Source: Sipunculus nudus (lineage: Eukaryota; Annelida; Sipuncula; Golfingiida; Sipunculidae). From it: 64,000 nucleotides of DNA. Below the pieces are notes generated by a model, which was given only the letters and a program-made list of their open reading frames with translations, was not told the DNA's origin and did no database searches. Positions 47,273-59,862 of this stretch are shown one piece after another (position 1 is the first letter of the stretch; each line of letters opens with the position of its first letter). The DNA is taken from the NCBI GenBank assembly GCA_026874595.1, contig CM049317.1, forward strand, positions 31,042,901 to 31,106,900, written 5' to 3'. A program made the translations under genes and the position numbers.

Positions 47273-49568
47273 CGCAAAGATAAATATTTAATCTTTTATC
47301 TTGGGTAACTTGTTAAGTCGGGGCATCGACTACAACTTAATGGGTTATTATAATAGTTTCTAGTCAGCACGTTTATGTAGTATATGTTACAGAATCCATC
47401 AAATAAAAAGTTAAGGAATCAGAAGTCTTAGTACATACCTGGACATTATCTTAGTGATTTACGTCTGAAGAAAGACAAATCCTTGAAGTTAGGAGGTAAT
47501 GTGATTTGATATGAAACGAATTATTAGCAATCAGACAGGTGATATCATCTACATGATGTAGATTTTTTATTTCATTTTTATTATTGTGATTATTATGGCT
47601 GATGTTAAACGATGAAAAACCAAGGTTGGTGACCAATTATCGATAATTAAACCAAAAAAAAAAATAACGTTAAGAAATTCAATATTTTAGCAAAAAAACT
47701 TTCCACCAGGCTTTTTAGTTGAAGATCAGTTTTTGTCTTCTTCAATTGACATGGTTTATTAATATCATTAACTAATCTATTGACAATTTATTCGTTTCAG
47801 GTACATTCCAGCTTTATAAAGGAATTCTAATATGTTGTTTATTAAAGGAAAATAAAACATTGTTAAACTATTTTAATATTACTGTTTTTCTTTCAAAAGA
47901 GCAATTTACTTTAAACTATTCTATATTTTAAGAAAATATGAATATTATTAAAGTGTTTTAGTATAATTATTATAAATGCAGTTATTGATGTTTATTCGAG
48001 TCTTAAAGTAGTCCCTTTCTTATATACTGTCATAAATACCAAAATGTCCTTTATATAAATTCCATGTTATAATATAACACTAGGGTTATTTAATTTATGA
48101 ACCATATTCAACAAACTGTGTTCTCCACCGGACAGCGCCCTATCATAAAATAGCATTTTTCGATATTCTATTTCACATCAAGCTCACACGTATATATGTT
48201 TATATATGTATATATATGTATATATATGTATATATATGTATATATATATACATATATTGTATGAAGCATTTAAAATATGTTCTGGTAGTTGTATGTATAC
48301 TTTGTTAGTTTCAAGATGGGTCACCGCAAATGGGAGGATTTTAATCTAATGCTCCAATGACAGTTTCATGGAGGACGCAATACGAGGATTACACAGTGTC
48401 CAATGTCGTTTTCTGCAAGTCACTACTAATTTTTATCATAATATACAACAGTAATGTAACATACATTGCTTACAAATACTTCAGGTTTCTTCGCCGATAT
48501 TTTCACAACATTTTCATAATAATAAATGTATAATAATACCAATAGGAACAACACGATAACCACTTTCATCCCCATGTAATTGGCTCGAAATAGGTACATG
48601 TGTGTCATTTTGTAAAAGGGTTTAAATTGACTAGAAATTGTTATAACCGGGTAATTTTCTCGTTAAAATGATTAATTGTAAAAAGTACAAAAACACTTAA
48701 GTGATTGCCGTATCTATATATATTTATTAACCATCAGATAATATCCAAAGGGAAAGGTGCAACCAAGATTTGCTCGTTGCCAGGCTTAGTTTGTCACGTC
48801 TGGTGCTGTATCAGCTTTGAAAGAGGAAGGATATTTTTTATCAGTCGGTCATAACAAGTCTTCTTTGGTACATATGCGTAAACATTACCCGAGTACACAA
48901 AAATCCGATGAATCTGAGGGCTGATTGTTAAAAAAGGTTCCGCTACGATGGTATGATATGAGAACTCTCCGCTTCAAATACAAAATAGAGCATTGTAAAC
49001 GTTCATGTTGTACATAATTATTTGAAGGGTAAGAGCTGTAGTAAGGTGTGAATGACGATACTATAGACATGGTACAGCTTTAATTAATTAAATAATGAAA
49101 CCGTCAGGAAAATATCCGCCGCTGGTAACAACATTAAAATCCAATATGTGCCAATATTACCAGTGTTGCTTGACATTGATTCAGAACTGAATAGGAATAA
49201 TATATCCATTGACATATATCATATGTCTTTATATTATAAACTTGCTTGATCCTTGACAGTAATAGATGGAGAATCCGGATGCATGTATATAATAAAATAT
49301 GCGGTGGTCTAGATGTGTGATGTTACGGTTTATTGCCAGATGTAAAGCAGATAAAATCAGTAAGTTTCCAAAGTACCACAGGGATAAAAAGAAATACAAC
49401 ATATATATATATATTATTTTGTTTTAGATTTAGGAACCATTTTATGAAATGTATCTGTGCTGTTTATTAGATATATGGTTCTTCGCTATCCTATTGCTAA
49501 GCTATTTTTTTGTGTGCTATATTAAACGTTGATTCGGAAATATATCGATTCCATTAATACGTTCCAAA
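47273..49568. other. No gene recognised; TATG microsatellite
   Basis: AT-rich sequence. 48190-48257 is a TATATATG-type microsatellite. No coding pattern. Confidence 0.4.
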
Positions 49569-50212
49569 TATTGAACCCGAAGTGTCAAAGACGTTTATAA
49601 CCGGGCAAGGCCATATTGTTTTTATCGCCTTTTTGAGCTTGGAATAATATCCGTTCTCTTCTACTTCTCTTCCATAATTCGAAATGCAACATGACTCCTT
49701 GCAACTTGAATAAGAATGTCTCTCTGTTGTTTTGCGACGATGACATTCTTCATTAATTTGCAATTTGAGGCGGTTTTTCAGTCTTGCCAATGCATCTGTG
49801 TATCATGCAAATTGTGCAAATCTTATCTCAGAATACCATTTTGCTCATTGAATGGCTCCTCTATAGACTATTTAAACCAGTGTGAGAGATATCCAAAACC
49901 CTGCAAAATATTATTACTCAGGCGATCTTCTAGGAAAAGATGAGGTTCAGAACCAGCCCTGGTTAAAACTAAGCCCATTTATCAGAAAATAATACACCAT
50001 ATATTATCACATTCTAGTCAATATACTACATGCGACGATACAAATGCTTATACGGATGTGCTTGTTATCCGTATGTGTGAGGGTGTGTCTGTGTGTTTGT
50101 AAAAGACTGATTTCCAGGAAAGTCGTCATTTAATCATCACAATTATGAATTGTTTGGCAAAAAATGTTTCTTTGCCAATTCTTTAGTGGTCATGAAGAAC
50201 TATCGGAGATAG
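49569..50212 (+). repeat. 645-base direct repeat, copy 1
   Basis: Matches 58577-59222 in the same orientation with long shared blocks (TTAATTTGCAATTTGAGGCG, GTGTATCATGCAAATTGTGC, GGCGATCTTCTAGGAAAAGA). Roughly 85% alike by eye. Both strands have partial open frames (e.g. minus MARLKNRLKLQINEEC) but copy 2 has stops in the same frames, so coding is not supported. Confidence 0.85.
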
Positions 50213-50554
50213 TTTAATAGGGCTATATTGCTATTAGGGCTATATAATAGCTGTTGCATGCTTGGTACTCTTATTGCCTGCACGTTAATTGCCAAATTTG
50301 TCCATGACAGATACTGAACATTTGGGCGATATTGTCATGAAGTTAATCTCTTACTATATAAAAGCATGCTGATCCCTTAAGATAGAAAAAAAGCTTTCAA
50401 TTACAGAGGCAAGGTCATCTAGGTCATTATCAGTAACACTGCTAGTCTTATCTTGTGGCTTCTTCCTTGGTCAAGGGCTTCGGCCCTACAAAACCTTTAC
50501 TATCATTTGCTGGTTAAAAGTTGCTTTGTGCGAAGTCAAGTATTAAAAATATTA
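50213..50554. other. No gene recognised
   Basis: A short minus-strand phrase, KGFVGPKPLTKEEATR followed by a stop (about 50503-50453), looks protein-like but is too short to assign. Confidence 0.3.
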
Positions 50555-50995
50555 TGTATAAGGGCAAGGGTACATTTGTTTAAATAAATTATTGGACTAA
50601 ACAATTTATTTAAGAAAAATTCCCGCAAACTTTAGTTTGTTTGTCCGCCATTCTGGTTTAATAAATCAGACTTTCAAAACAATTGTATTGATAAATTTCT
50701 CTTTTTCGTTGTGTCTTTGATTTGGTAAATCTTTATTTTTTTATGGTTGTAGATTGGCCTGCGGGATAGCATAAATATAACACTGAATGTCTGTACCTGA
50801 CCAAAACGTATCTCACATGGAGAGATGCCATGGGAACCTGCACTGACCATGGCGCCACCTTGGTGAAGGCAAACACACTAAAGAAGACAAACTACCTGCG
50901 TTATGGATACCCAGCTTTATTAGCTCCTTTCTGGTCGGGCGGAAACGACTGTTTGAAGAGTACGTAGCAAAAGATGTCGTATTTAAAGCTTTAAT

Positions 50996-51027
50996 TATAT
51001 ATATATATACATATATATATATAATAC

Positions 51028-51099
<72 letters not shown>
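50996..51099. repeat. (TA)n microsatellite within copy B
   Basis: About 100 bases of TA with a few interruptions. Confidence 0.92.
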
Positions 51100-51102
<3 letters not shown>

Positions 51103-52262
51103 AAATTTTGCCTCAACTTAAAATTCCACAACCAGAGCGAATGTACTGATGAGTTAATGTGTCAGCCTCTTTGTTTTAATGTGTCAGCCTCTTTGTAACT
51201 TGCAGGAATTCATGAAATTACGTGTGTGGTTATATTGCTGTTTACTAAACAAAAAATGGGAGACAGGCAAAGCCTACTGAAGTGTTGTAAAAGTATTTAT
51301 TACCGCTCTACATTCGTACGAAAATAACTGTGCATTCTTCGGGTACATGTTATATGGTTATATGTTTAATGGTGTAAGAATCAGGAAAAGAAAATAAAAT
51401 CTAATCTCAAACATCATGTTTATTATTCTCCTACCAGTTATATAGAACTGGTACTAATATGTATATTCTGATACATTGAAAAGAAAGTGTCTTGAATAAA
51501 ATATACATCTGAAAGGAGGGTGTCCCACTTCGCGCATGTGTGTGTGCTTGTCCACAAAATGACTCACGCAATCATGGTCGGAATCGAGTGAAATTATCAG
51601 GGCATCTCGAGAATGGGCCAATAAAGAATAAATTAGATTTTGTTCTAGATACGATACATGATCCGGAATCAACGTAATTAAGGAATATTTACATATGTAT
51701 AATCCGATATGCACGAATTAATCTGGGAGTATAGGTCGAATAAGTGAACGCAAACAACGTTTTGGGCGCATCTCACAAAAGAGATAAGCAACATAGATAG
51801 GCTTGCAATACATAGCATTTTTGACTGTTTTGACAATCTAGTTCATACGTAAATCCCTATGTTTACTGCAAAATCTTAAGTAAAAGTCATAAAAACTAAC
51901 TAAAACAATAATATCATGACCATGACTTTTATTGACACTGAACCTCGTTTTCGGTTTTAGCTTGAGATTTTCGATGGGCAGACGGTTCGAGGACCAGATG
52001 GACCAACTGGATTCCGGATCAACCGGACCACTTTCCTGACCATCACTGCATCATCCTGACAGTCGATTATCACTGGGCTGTACCACCTGTTATTTACGAC
52101 TTGTACCACTGGCACGAGGGCAACTGAAATCAGAGATTACAATTCATTTGTGAAATTTCTTACTTTGGTAAGTCCTATTTTTACAATCAACGTTCAAACA
52201 AGACTGCACAGAGAGTAAATATAAAATAAACAGAGCTCGATTTGACTGTTAAACTCACCTTG

Positions 52263-52317
52263 TGGCTCAGGGGTTGAGCAAAAGACTCAAAGCCGAGAGA
52301 TCGTAATTTCGAGAATC
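52263..52317 (+). repeat. tRNA-derived SINE-like head in copy B
   Basis: TGGCTCAGGGG (52263-52273) fits the pol III A box and ATTTCGAGAATC (52306-52317) a degenerate B box, 32 bases apart as in tRNA-derived SINEs. It is on the strand opposite to the module in copy A, as expected from the inverted arrangement. The body downstream to about 52560 is conserved in both copies. Confidence 0.5.
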
Positions 52318-54243
52318 AGACCAGGCAATGAGATGATTCACTGTCGATCCCCATCCAGTGTGAGCGCCCTATAGGCTTCATGGGAATGTCCTGCCCAACG
52401 GTCAGTCTTCTCTCGATGAAGAGTGCACTTTTCAGGGGTTCCTCTGTGGTATGATCTAGCAACGGGAAAGATAAACGACCCAGGGCCCTCAGGTGCAGCA
52501 GTCAGTGGTACCCTGGTTAACATCAGGATATAAAATGAAGGAAAAGGTGACATGCTCTGTCACTTAGTCCGAAACCAGAATGGAATTCTGATGAACATAA
52601 CCTTTGTTAAGCTAGCATAGCAAAAATAAGAAACAAATCAAGGCTTGCATATACTAAAATTAAAAAAAAAATCACGTTAAAGTAGTACGAAAGTAGTGGG
52701 TTGTAATCATATTCGAAGACAAACATGATGTTTCAGTGCCATTTTGTATCCGTTCCAGGTAATTTTACAAGAAGTAGACAGTGGCGCCTCACAGAATCCG
52801 AGACGAGAATTGCTCAACCTAGCTTAGACTCGTCTGTCCAGCGCTCGCTGTTTTAATGTATTCGTATCTGTGAGCAGAAGCCGAATGCCATGATGATTAA
52901 TTTTCGTCGCGGGTTCGGAAAGTGTCACTGCTTTTACGAGTCAGCTGTGGAAATAAACAACAGAACCAACGAAGCAAACTTGGAAATGTTCACTTTATAT
53001 GATTGGATTTTTTAAGCTACCCAGTTAATGTTTATACAGATCCATAGCTCACATAGACGGATCAAGAGAGGAGCACAAGGGGCACGAGACTTCCCCCTTA
53101 GCTTTTATAATTTTATCAATTTATTTATTTAATTGTTTGCTGTCTCACATATTATATCCGTCCTTTCATCTAAATTCACCGAGGATGTAATCAGAGGTAA
53201 TATTTATCTCAAGCTGACCCCAGTAACAGTAACTCCACTCTTTTGTTCTATAGGCCCCAAGCAAAAGAAATTTCTGGAAACGCCCCTTGGTATATGGACG
53301 GCCAGACCTTAGCCTGCATTGCCCTTTCCCAGTTGAAATATTAAATCCCCTATACTATTGATAACTATTGCGTTTAAATAAAGGTCAACACATTTAAAGT
53401 AAATCACTAGTTTGCCAAGACGAAGTAAAACAAAAATAAGGCATATGTTATGGTCAGTTTACTTGCATAAAGCATATAGTTTACAGTATACTGGAAATAT
53501 TTCTATGAGTTTTATATAGTTACATATTTTGGCAAGTTCCTTCTTTAAAGGGCATATTCTTTCTGGCCAATTTCTAACCAATTGTGTGAAAAGTGCACGA
53601 GTAAACTGAATACATTTACAGGTGAATATAGGTGTAAGAAGGCATACTTACATAAAAAAAAAATTTCCAAGAATACTTGCAAAGTTTCAGCATCGTCATA
53701 CTACCATGTCGGTAAAGCTACAAAAAGCGCAGCTGTCGCTGACTTGGAAGTACGAAACTGAAGCTATTTTAGCACCATCTTTTAACAGTTTGTTGGATCC
53801 GAATATAAGGTTTTCACAAATTTAGTTTGATGAATGATAATGATATAGTTTTATAAAGACTGTGGTTCCAGTAATTTTTATGTTCGGATGTGGTGGAAAA
53901 GTAGTCCCTTGCTCATTCAAATAGCAGAGGATACTGAATGGATTGATTTATGAGGGGTGAGGTGAAACCCACCATAGAAATTATTAAATATTTCGTCAAC
54001 AAATGAAATGGTTAATTTTCATTCAATTGTTAGTATCTCTATTGTCGAATCTTCCTTTTCTCATTTTATTAACAGCAACTTTTCCTGCCGCTTTGCTTCA
54101 AGAATATAAATTTAGAAGTCTTTAAATAATGTTTGTCGAATGTGTAAATATTTAGTGTACCTCGACTCTGATGTAAACTTGTGTTAGTTGTTAATATTTC
54201 CTACACATATCCATTGTTAAATCATTATGAGTAGGAGTAATCT

Positions 54244-55027
54244 GGTAAAGTGTGTTTTGCAGATCTTTCAATGAAGTAGTTTCAGTGAGTTTAATAAAAG
54301 TTATCTGTATTCACTGATTTAAGACTTTTAATTTATTTGAAATTCAAATGCCCATTTATTGCAGATTTTCCTTCATAAATGCTACTAATTTAGGTCACAA
54401 AGGAGACTGAACATATAACCTTGTTTTTTTTTGTATTAACCATTCGATGCTCCTTTTGTATAAAGATCACTGCCTTCAGGGAGTTGCGCCCAAGCTGCAG
54501 TAAACATTTTGATCCGCAATTGCTTCTTTCTATGAGCGGTATATATATATATATTGACGAAATGTCGGTCATTTTGTTAGAGTCGAACGATTGCTAGGTT
54601 CATAAAACGTATAAATGAGTGTTTCTTTTTTGTTTCTATGACTCTTTACGTCCAAAGAAAGCTGGGTTTGTATATAAAATAGTGATGAAAAAAGCCACAA
54701 ATCAGTTGACCAAATATATTATATGACTCGAATCGGCAATGTCGCATATATGTTATATGTAGATTTTATTCTCCAAGGAAATCTATCGGTTGGTGGCACA
54801 CATAAACACCTGAAGCCTACTTTCAGGTTGCTGGCTTTCATCTTAACCTGAAAAACTGAGGGTTGACCCCTTTCCTTGATCCGCTTTTCAAGTTGTAGAT
54901 TTAAGTTTTGCGGATACCAATAAATGTCAGTCTGATACCACATACTTAGAATGTACTTTCACCATTAACATATAATAAATATATAATGACCAAAAACTTT
55001 GGGTTTTTTTAATGTTTTTTTTTTCAG
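54244..55027. other. No firm gene
   Basis: A minus-strand frame at 54943-54719 (QTDIYWYPQNLNLQLEKR...GFRCLCVPPTDRFPWRI) has a protein-like composition and an internal TTTTTCAG, but I recognise no family. Otherwise AT-rich. Confidence 0.25.
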
Positions 55028-55251
55028 AATTGCGGTAATATTAAACAAAATATTCAAATGTACATTAATGATGAGGGACAATTTAGTAACAGAGACCAAG
55101 CACCATTAAAGCCTATCCACAGGCCGTTCCCTTCCTTGGACACACGTATTAACAATTTAAATCACTTCTTCTTTTCGCGGAATTTAACAAGAACCAAGTG
55201 GACTGCACAGTTAAGCCAAATTGCCACAACTGAAACATTACAATTTTATTA
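55028..55251 (+). CDS. Candidate 3'-terminal exon of an unknown host gene
   Basis: A strong splice acceptor (long T tract ending TTTTTTTCAG at 55018-55027) opens a frame with no stop for 74 codons: NCGNIKQNIQMYINDEGQFS, then DQAPLKPIHRPFPSLDTRIN and TKWTAQLSQIATTETLQFY, ending with TAA at 55249-55251. AATAAA follows at 55308-55313, a normal distance for a poly(A) signal. Acceptor, balanced composition, stop and poly(A) signal together favour a last exon on the plus strand. No upstream exon was recognised and no domain is known to me; the frame could be chance in AT-rich sequence. Confidence 0.35.
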
Positions 55252-55307
55252 AATTTCTATCGTTCATATGCCTCAAAAAAAAAGAAATGCCAATTTATAT
55301 GTTTTTA

Positions 55308-55313
55308 AATAAA
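55308..55313 (+). terminator. Poly(A) signal AATAAA
   Basis: Canonical hexamer 57 bases after the stop of the candidate terminal exon. Confidence 0.3.
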
Positions 55314-55319
55314 AATATT

Positions 55320-57796
55320 TTACACATCACCCGTAAGGAGGGCGTTAACTTTTCCGCCGGTTTTGCACCTCGACCCCCCCCCCCCCCCAGCAAAGACACG
55401 CACACATGTATACACACAGCAGATTAACTTCATCTGCAAACTTTCAAACCGCATGCATAAACACTTATAGATCAGTCTCTCATAACATAAAGTATCAGAA
55501 AAAATATTCTATTCATCAAATCAGAATTCCTGCCAGTTATATAGTTGTATTTATTAACTGATGATACTGGTATTTTCTTCATAGAAGAATTTTATACATC
55601 GAACATATATTCAAATTATTTACTGGGACTGTCATACACTAAACTAAATTAAGTGCATGACACTATATAAGAGAACAGAACATAAAGTAAAATTGACTTA
55701 CAACTGAAGTAGATTTGACAAAGATTAGTTGTCAACATAATACTTGATAAAAGTAAATCAGGAACTGGATAATATCTGCAATGAAGATATATTATGAATG
55801 TATCACGTATCATGTTGCAATGTCATTGATAGAAATAAAATGTACTTACGACGCTTTAAGGAATTATAAACATATAAGGTTAAGACAAATTAGCTGTGCT
55901 GTAGATATGACCTTTGTATGAAATTTGAGGGGGGAATTATGCAGTGTTGACAAAGTTTTAGGATTCACTAAAAATCATATATTTGTTCAAATTTGTCCTT
56001 GAAAATCAAGATTAGAGTCACTCGCTTTTGGTCTCATTCGGTATCCATCTGGCATTTATCATTTTGATTTTTAGAAAAAAATTGCATCCAATCACTTTTT
56101 TTAACCAAGTATGGATATATTTAAGGGGGAACTCTCCCAATCCATAACCCATTTTAGCATGTGCACAATATGTAGAAAATCTGTACATTAGTTTTTGACG
56201 TATAATGCTCACACTACTGTAAAGTGAAATTGTTTGGGGTATTAACACGATCGAAAACAAGAAACGGTTTACAATTGGCGCCACCAGTCATCCGTACAAA
56301 ATGAAGCTACCCGCGGTCTTTGATCAACCTTTGATCGTTAGACCAATCTTTTCTGATATATTTAAAATCTGTGATATACACAAAATATGGACATATTCAA
56401 GGACAATTTCACTCTCATAGTAAAGGGTTGGCCTCATCTTAAATAGGCTTCGTCCTCTCAGTCATACCTATGCACATGTATAGTTTGATAAATATCTGTG
56501 AAATATTTCGTTCAGGAAAACTGCGGGGGCGGTGGCGATATCTTCCTAAAACAGTAGAACATAAATATAACAACATACAATATCATATGCAAACGTTTGG
56601 CAACTTATCATCTTTTCAGTCACATAGAAGAATTATTTTGAGAATGCACTTTATAAGAAATATTTTGGGTGAGATATGTAGTGTTGCAAATTCTTACGCT
56701 GAATGATTGGGACGATATAAACATGAATTATTTTTATTCTTGTGTTGGTTTCAAAGGATGAGATAATTAAGGTGTAGGAAGTATTAGAAGGCTACTGAGC
56801 TACAAACCTGTACTATGCATATTTATTCATAATTATCAATCATTATTTATCTCTAGAATATAAGTATTGTTACTTATTTACTTTTATACTTGGTTTTACT
56901 CTTATTAATGGGTTAAAAAATGCATTCCCTGTCTACAAACAAAAAGAAATAATTGAACTGATAGAACGAAACAAGGCAGTAAGAACGTTAACAAAATATA
57001 TCGCTATATGAAAAAATAGCGTAAACCACTCCCTGCACTTCTGTCTGCTTGGTTACGTATGTAATTTTAGAATTTACATTATTAGAAATATTTAGACAAA
57101 ACCATTTATATAAAAGAATATGATGTTGCGATGTGTTGTTTTATAACCTTCTTTAGTCGTGAATTAATTGTTTTGTCCCTGGCAATATGGATGATGAAGA
57201 GTATGTACTTTGGTGTTGTACAAAAACATCCACTACAAAGAGCGGTTCATTTTAAAGGTTACAGTCATACAAGTTGTGTATGCCTTGAGGTCGTCATCTG
57301 TCTCATAAGTCATGACCACTGCACATGAGAACCTTAGATGAGGAACCAACACAATATAATCACATACTCAGTTTTGACTGCTTGCAGGCACTTTATTTCA
57401 AATCGCCTCTGAAAGAAAATTAGATTTATATTATTTTTAATTGTATAATACCCTTTATGTTATATCTAATGTTATACAGCTTTATGTAAGTTATGTAAGA
57501 CATGCCTCGCACGTTTATTCAAGACCTGACCCAGAGTATCATGAAAATGTCTTCAGTACGAATGTATATCCATGTACCAATATTAATAGTTGAAGGCATC
57601 GTCGAATAACCAGATACTTGTTCATTATAGGATTTTTTTGTATTATCAACACCAGGCAAAAAAACCATAAACCACAACAATCACGGAAGCTTATAACCAT
57701 AGGCATATGCAGCTAGTTGAATCCGACAGCGCTATGAATCACAGTGTGCAATCAGAGTCACAGTATGCTAAGCTTTTTCTTCCAAGGGTCTTTCCT
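55320..57796. other. No gene recognised; poly-C tract
   Basis: 55374-55388 is a run of 15 C followed by CA-rich sequence, like the tract at 6737. Open frames here show no domain or splice context I can defend. Confidence 0.4.
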
Positions 57797-57974
57797 TTAT
57801 ATTTCTAGAAAATATCCATCCATCCATCCAATCAATATATGGTGTTCTTGCTGATGTTGGTCATAAATGTAAACGATATTAAACTGTTCAGGTAACACTT
57901 GTAACATGAAAAGGTCCCAAAGGGAATAGTCTGCATCAGAACCTTTGTTGTACTGATTGAAGAACAGTCTTGTG
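57797..57974 (-). CDS. Candidate exon, minus strand, unknown host gene
   Basis: Minus-strand frame TRLFFNQYNKGSDADYSLWD then LFMLQVLPEQFNIVYIYD and QHQQEHH follows a TATAG acceptor-like site at 57975-57979. Codon phase at this site (one base completing a codon) fits the two bases left over at the end of the exon at 59232. It runs into a GGAT microsatellite and stops at 57797. Composition is protein-like; no known family recognised. Weak because the acceptor lacks a good pyrimidine tract. Confidence 0.28.
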
Positions 57975-58576
57975 CTATACTGTGTATTCAATTAATTCTA
58001 CTGATACCAATTAAATCGGTAGTGTCTTTACTGGAATATCTCAGTCACTCTTGTATAGTGGTGTTGTCAGATGAATGTATGCAAATACGGTGGTTTTAAT
58101 ATATATATTACACCAACCTTATTTGAAAATGCCAGAATGTTTCAATCAATCATTCTGAACAACATTTCGTCGATGGTACCCATGCTAAAACAGTTCCCAA
58201 TTATATTGCAAAGATTTACGTTTATAAAGTGTAACCAATGCCTGTCAATAAAGTTCATTTTAAGAAATATCAGTCACCTCCAGCCGACAAAAATATTCCT
58301 TACTGATGAAAGTTATAGTTTTTATATGATTGTTTATACATCATAATCATAAAAACATAAGTAAATGGTCAACCGCAGTCTTACCAACTGCCCTTAGAAA
58401 AAATATAGTTAATTTGCTTATATAACTTAAACAATTATGACACGTTTATAAAGTTCCATTTAATGGAAAATGTAGATAATATATGTTTATATAAATTTGA
58501 CTACAATGGCACGTTCGCCAATTTTATGTAATTAATACTGATAAAAATTAATTAAATGTTATAAACATTTTATGTT
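57975..58576. other. No gene recognised
   Basis: A 91-codon plus-strand frame (58071-58346) has no supporting context. AT-rich. Confidence 0.3.
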
Positions 58577-59222
58577 ATGAATCCGAAGTGTTAAAGACGT
58601 TTTATAATCGTGCAAAGCCATATTGTTTTCGACTTTTCGAGCTTGAAATTATATCAGTTTTCTTCTCCTTTCTATTCCATACACCCGTACACCTGAAAAA
58701 ACTGACTTTTTGAACATGGATAAAAATGTCCCTCTGTTGCTTTGCGATGATGACATTCTTAATTAATTTGCAATTTGAGGCGGTTTTTCAGTCTGGCCAA
58801 TGAATCGGTGTATCATGCAAATTGTGCAAATCAGATCAAAGAAAACCCTTTTCCTCAATGAATTGCTCCTCTATAGACTATTCAGACCAGTGTAAGAGAT
58901 ATCCAAAACCCTGCTTAATATTATGAATTAGGCGATCTTCTAGGAAAAGATGAGGATAAGAACCAGCCCTGGTTCAAACTACGCCCATTTATCTGAAATT
59001 AATACACCATATATTGTAACATTTTAGTCAATATACTACATCCGACGATGCTAATGCTAATATGGATGTGATAGTTATCCGTTTGTGTGAGGGTATGTCT
59101 CTTTGCCTGTAAAAGACCGATTACCAGTGCAAGCCTCATTTAATCATTACAATGATGAATTCTTTTGCAAATAAAGTTTCTTGACCATTTCGTTTATTGG
59201 TCATGGAGAGCTATCGGAGATA
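58577..59222 (+). repeat. 645-base direct repeat, copy 2
   Basis: Same orientation as 49569-50212. Its right edge falls within about 10 bases of the donor of the exon-like segment that follows, whereas copy 1 has no such segment beside it. Confidence 0.85.
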
Positions 59223-59231
59223 TATAATTAC

Positions 59232-59355
59232 ACATATTAGGTGGACCCAACTGCTCGATTGGCATAACGTGGTAATCCTGTTTTCTCACGTAATTGTACT
59301 GAACGGATCCGCGTCTGTACATGATCATTTGGAAGATACCTGTACCATGGCGAAC
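59232..59355 (-). CDS. Candidate internal exon, minus strand, unknown host gene
   Basis: On the minus strand a good acceptor (TCTCTTTGATTTTACAG) precedes a 124-base open segment encoding VRHGTGIFQMIMYRRGSVQY, NYVRKQDYHVMPIEQLGPPN, followed by a GTGTAA donor. Size, both splice sites and mixed, non-repetitive composition are those of a real internal exon. Acceptor phase is 0 and it leaves two bases at the donor, compatible with the segment at 57974. I do not recognise the protein. In the same strand as the exon-like piece at 62.2 kb, though their phases do not join directly, so at least one exon would be missing. Confidence 0.5.
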
Positions 59356-59789
59356 CTGTAAAATCAAAGAGAAAAATGCCGATAGAAACATCTCTTAAAT
59401 TGACGGAATAATTGATTTATTCTCAGACGGTGTAGGTAAAACTATATAAATACGCATAATATAAAACACTATCATCATTCAAAAACAATACCAGAAAGCA
59501 TTTGTGTTTGAAGTTGTTAATTCAAGACACAACATAAAAAAAAAAATCTTTGCACAATATTCCGGTAAAGCAGAATGTGTCGTTCATGTTCATTTCAAGA
59601 ACAGGACATACATCTTTTGAGGTATAACCAACACATTTATATCCAAAAGAGGCATTCTAAGGTCATTGGAAAGGGTTACATTTGAGTAAAATTGTTTATT
59701 CGTACAAGAAAATTTAGTGCAAAATGAAATAAATGAAAATATACTAAAGGAAGGAAGAATAAAATTTATGTTGGTATTGCTAATTCAGT

Positions 59790-59862
<73 letters not shown>

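Larger units (their letters stand above)
50555..54243 (-). repeat. 3.7-kb repeat, copy B (inverted relative to copy A)
   Basis: The reverse complement of this segment aligns with 21488-21998 plus 28555-31735, with the gypsy element missing. Total lengths agree closely (about 3.69 kb each). Divergence is roughly 20% with many small indels, so these are probably two members of a dispersed family rather than a recent palindrome. Copy B carries a long TA array (50996-51099) within. At the point matching the gypsy site copy B reads across (GTAGCTTTACCGACATGG, complement of 53713-53730). Confidence 0.82.

Noticed and set aside
49554-49943. Overlapping open frames on both strands in the 645-base repeat
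   Set aside because: Copy 2 at 58.6-58.9 kb has stops in both frames.
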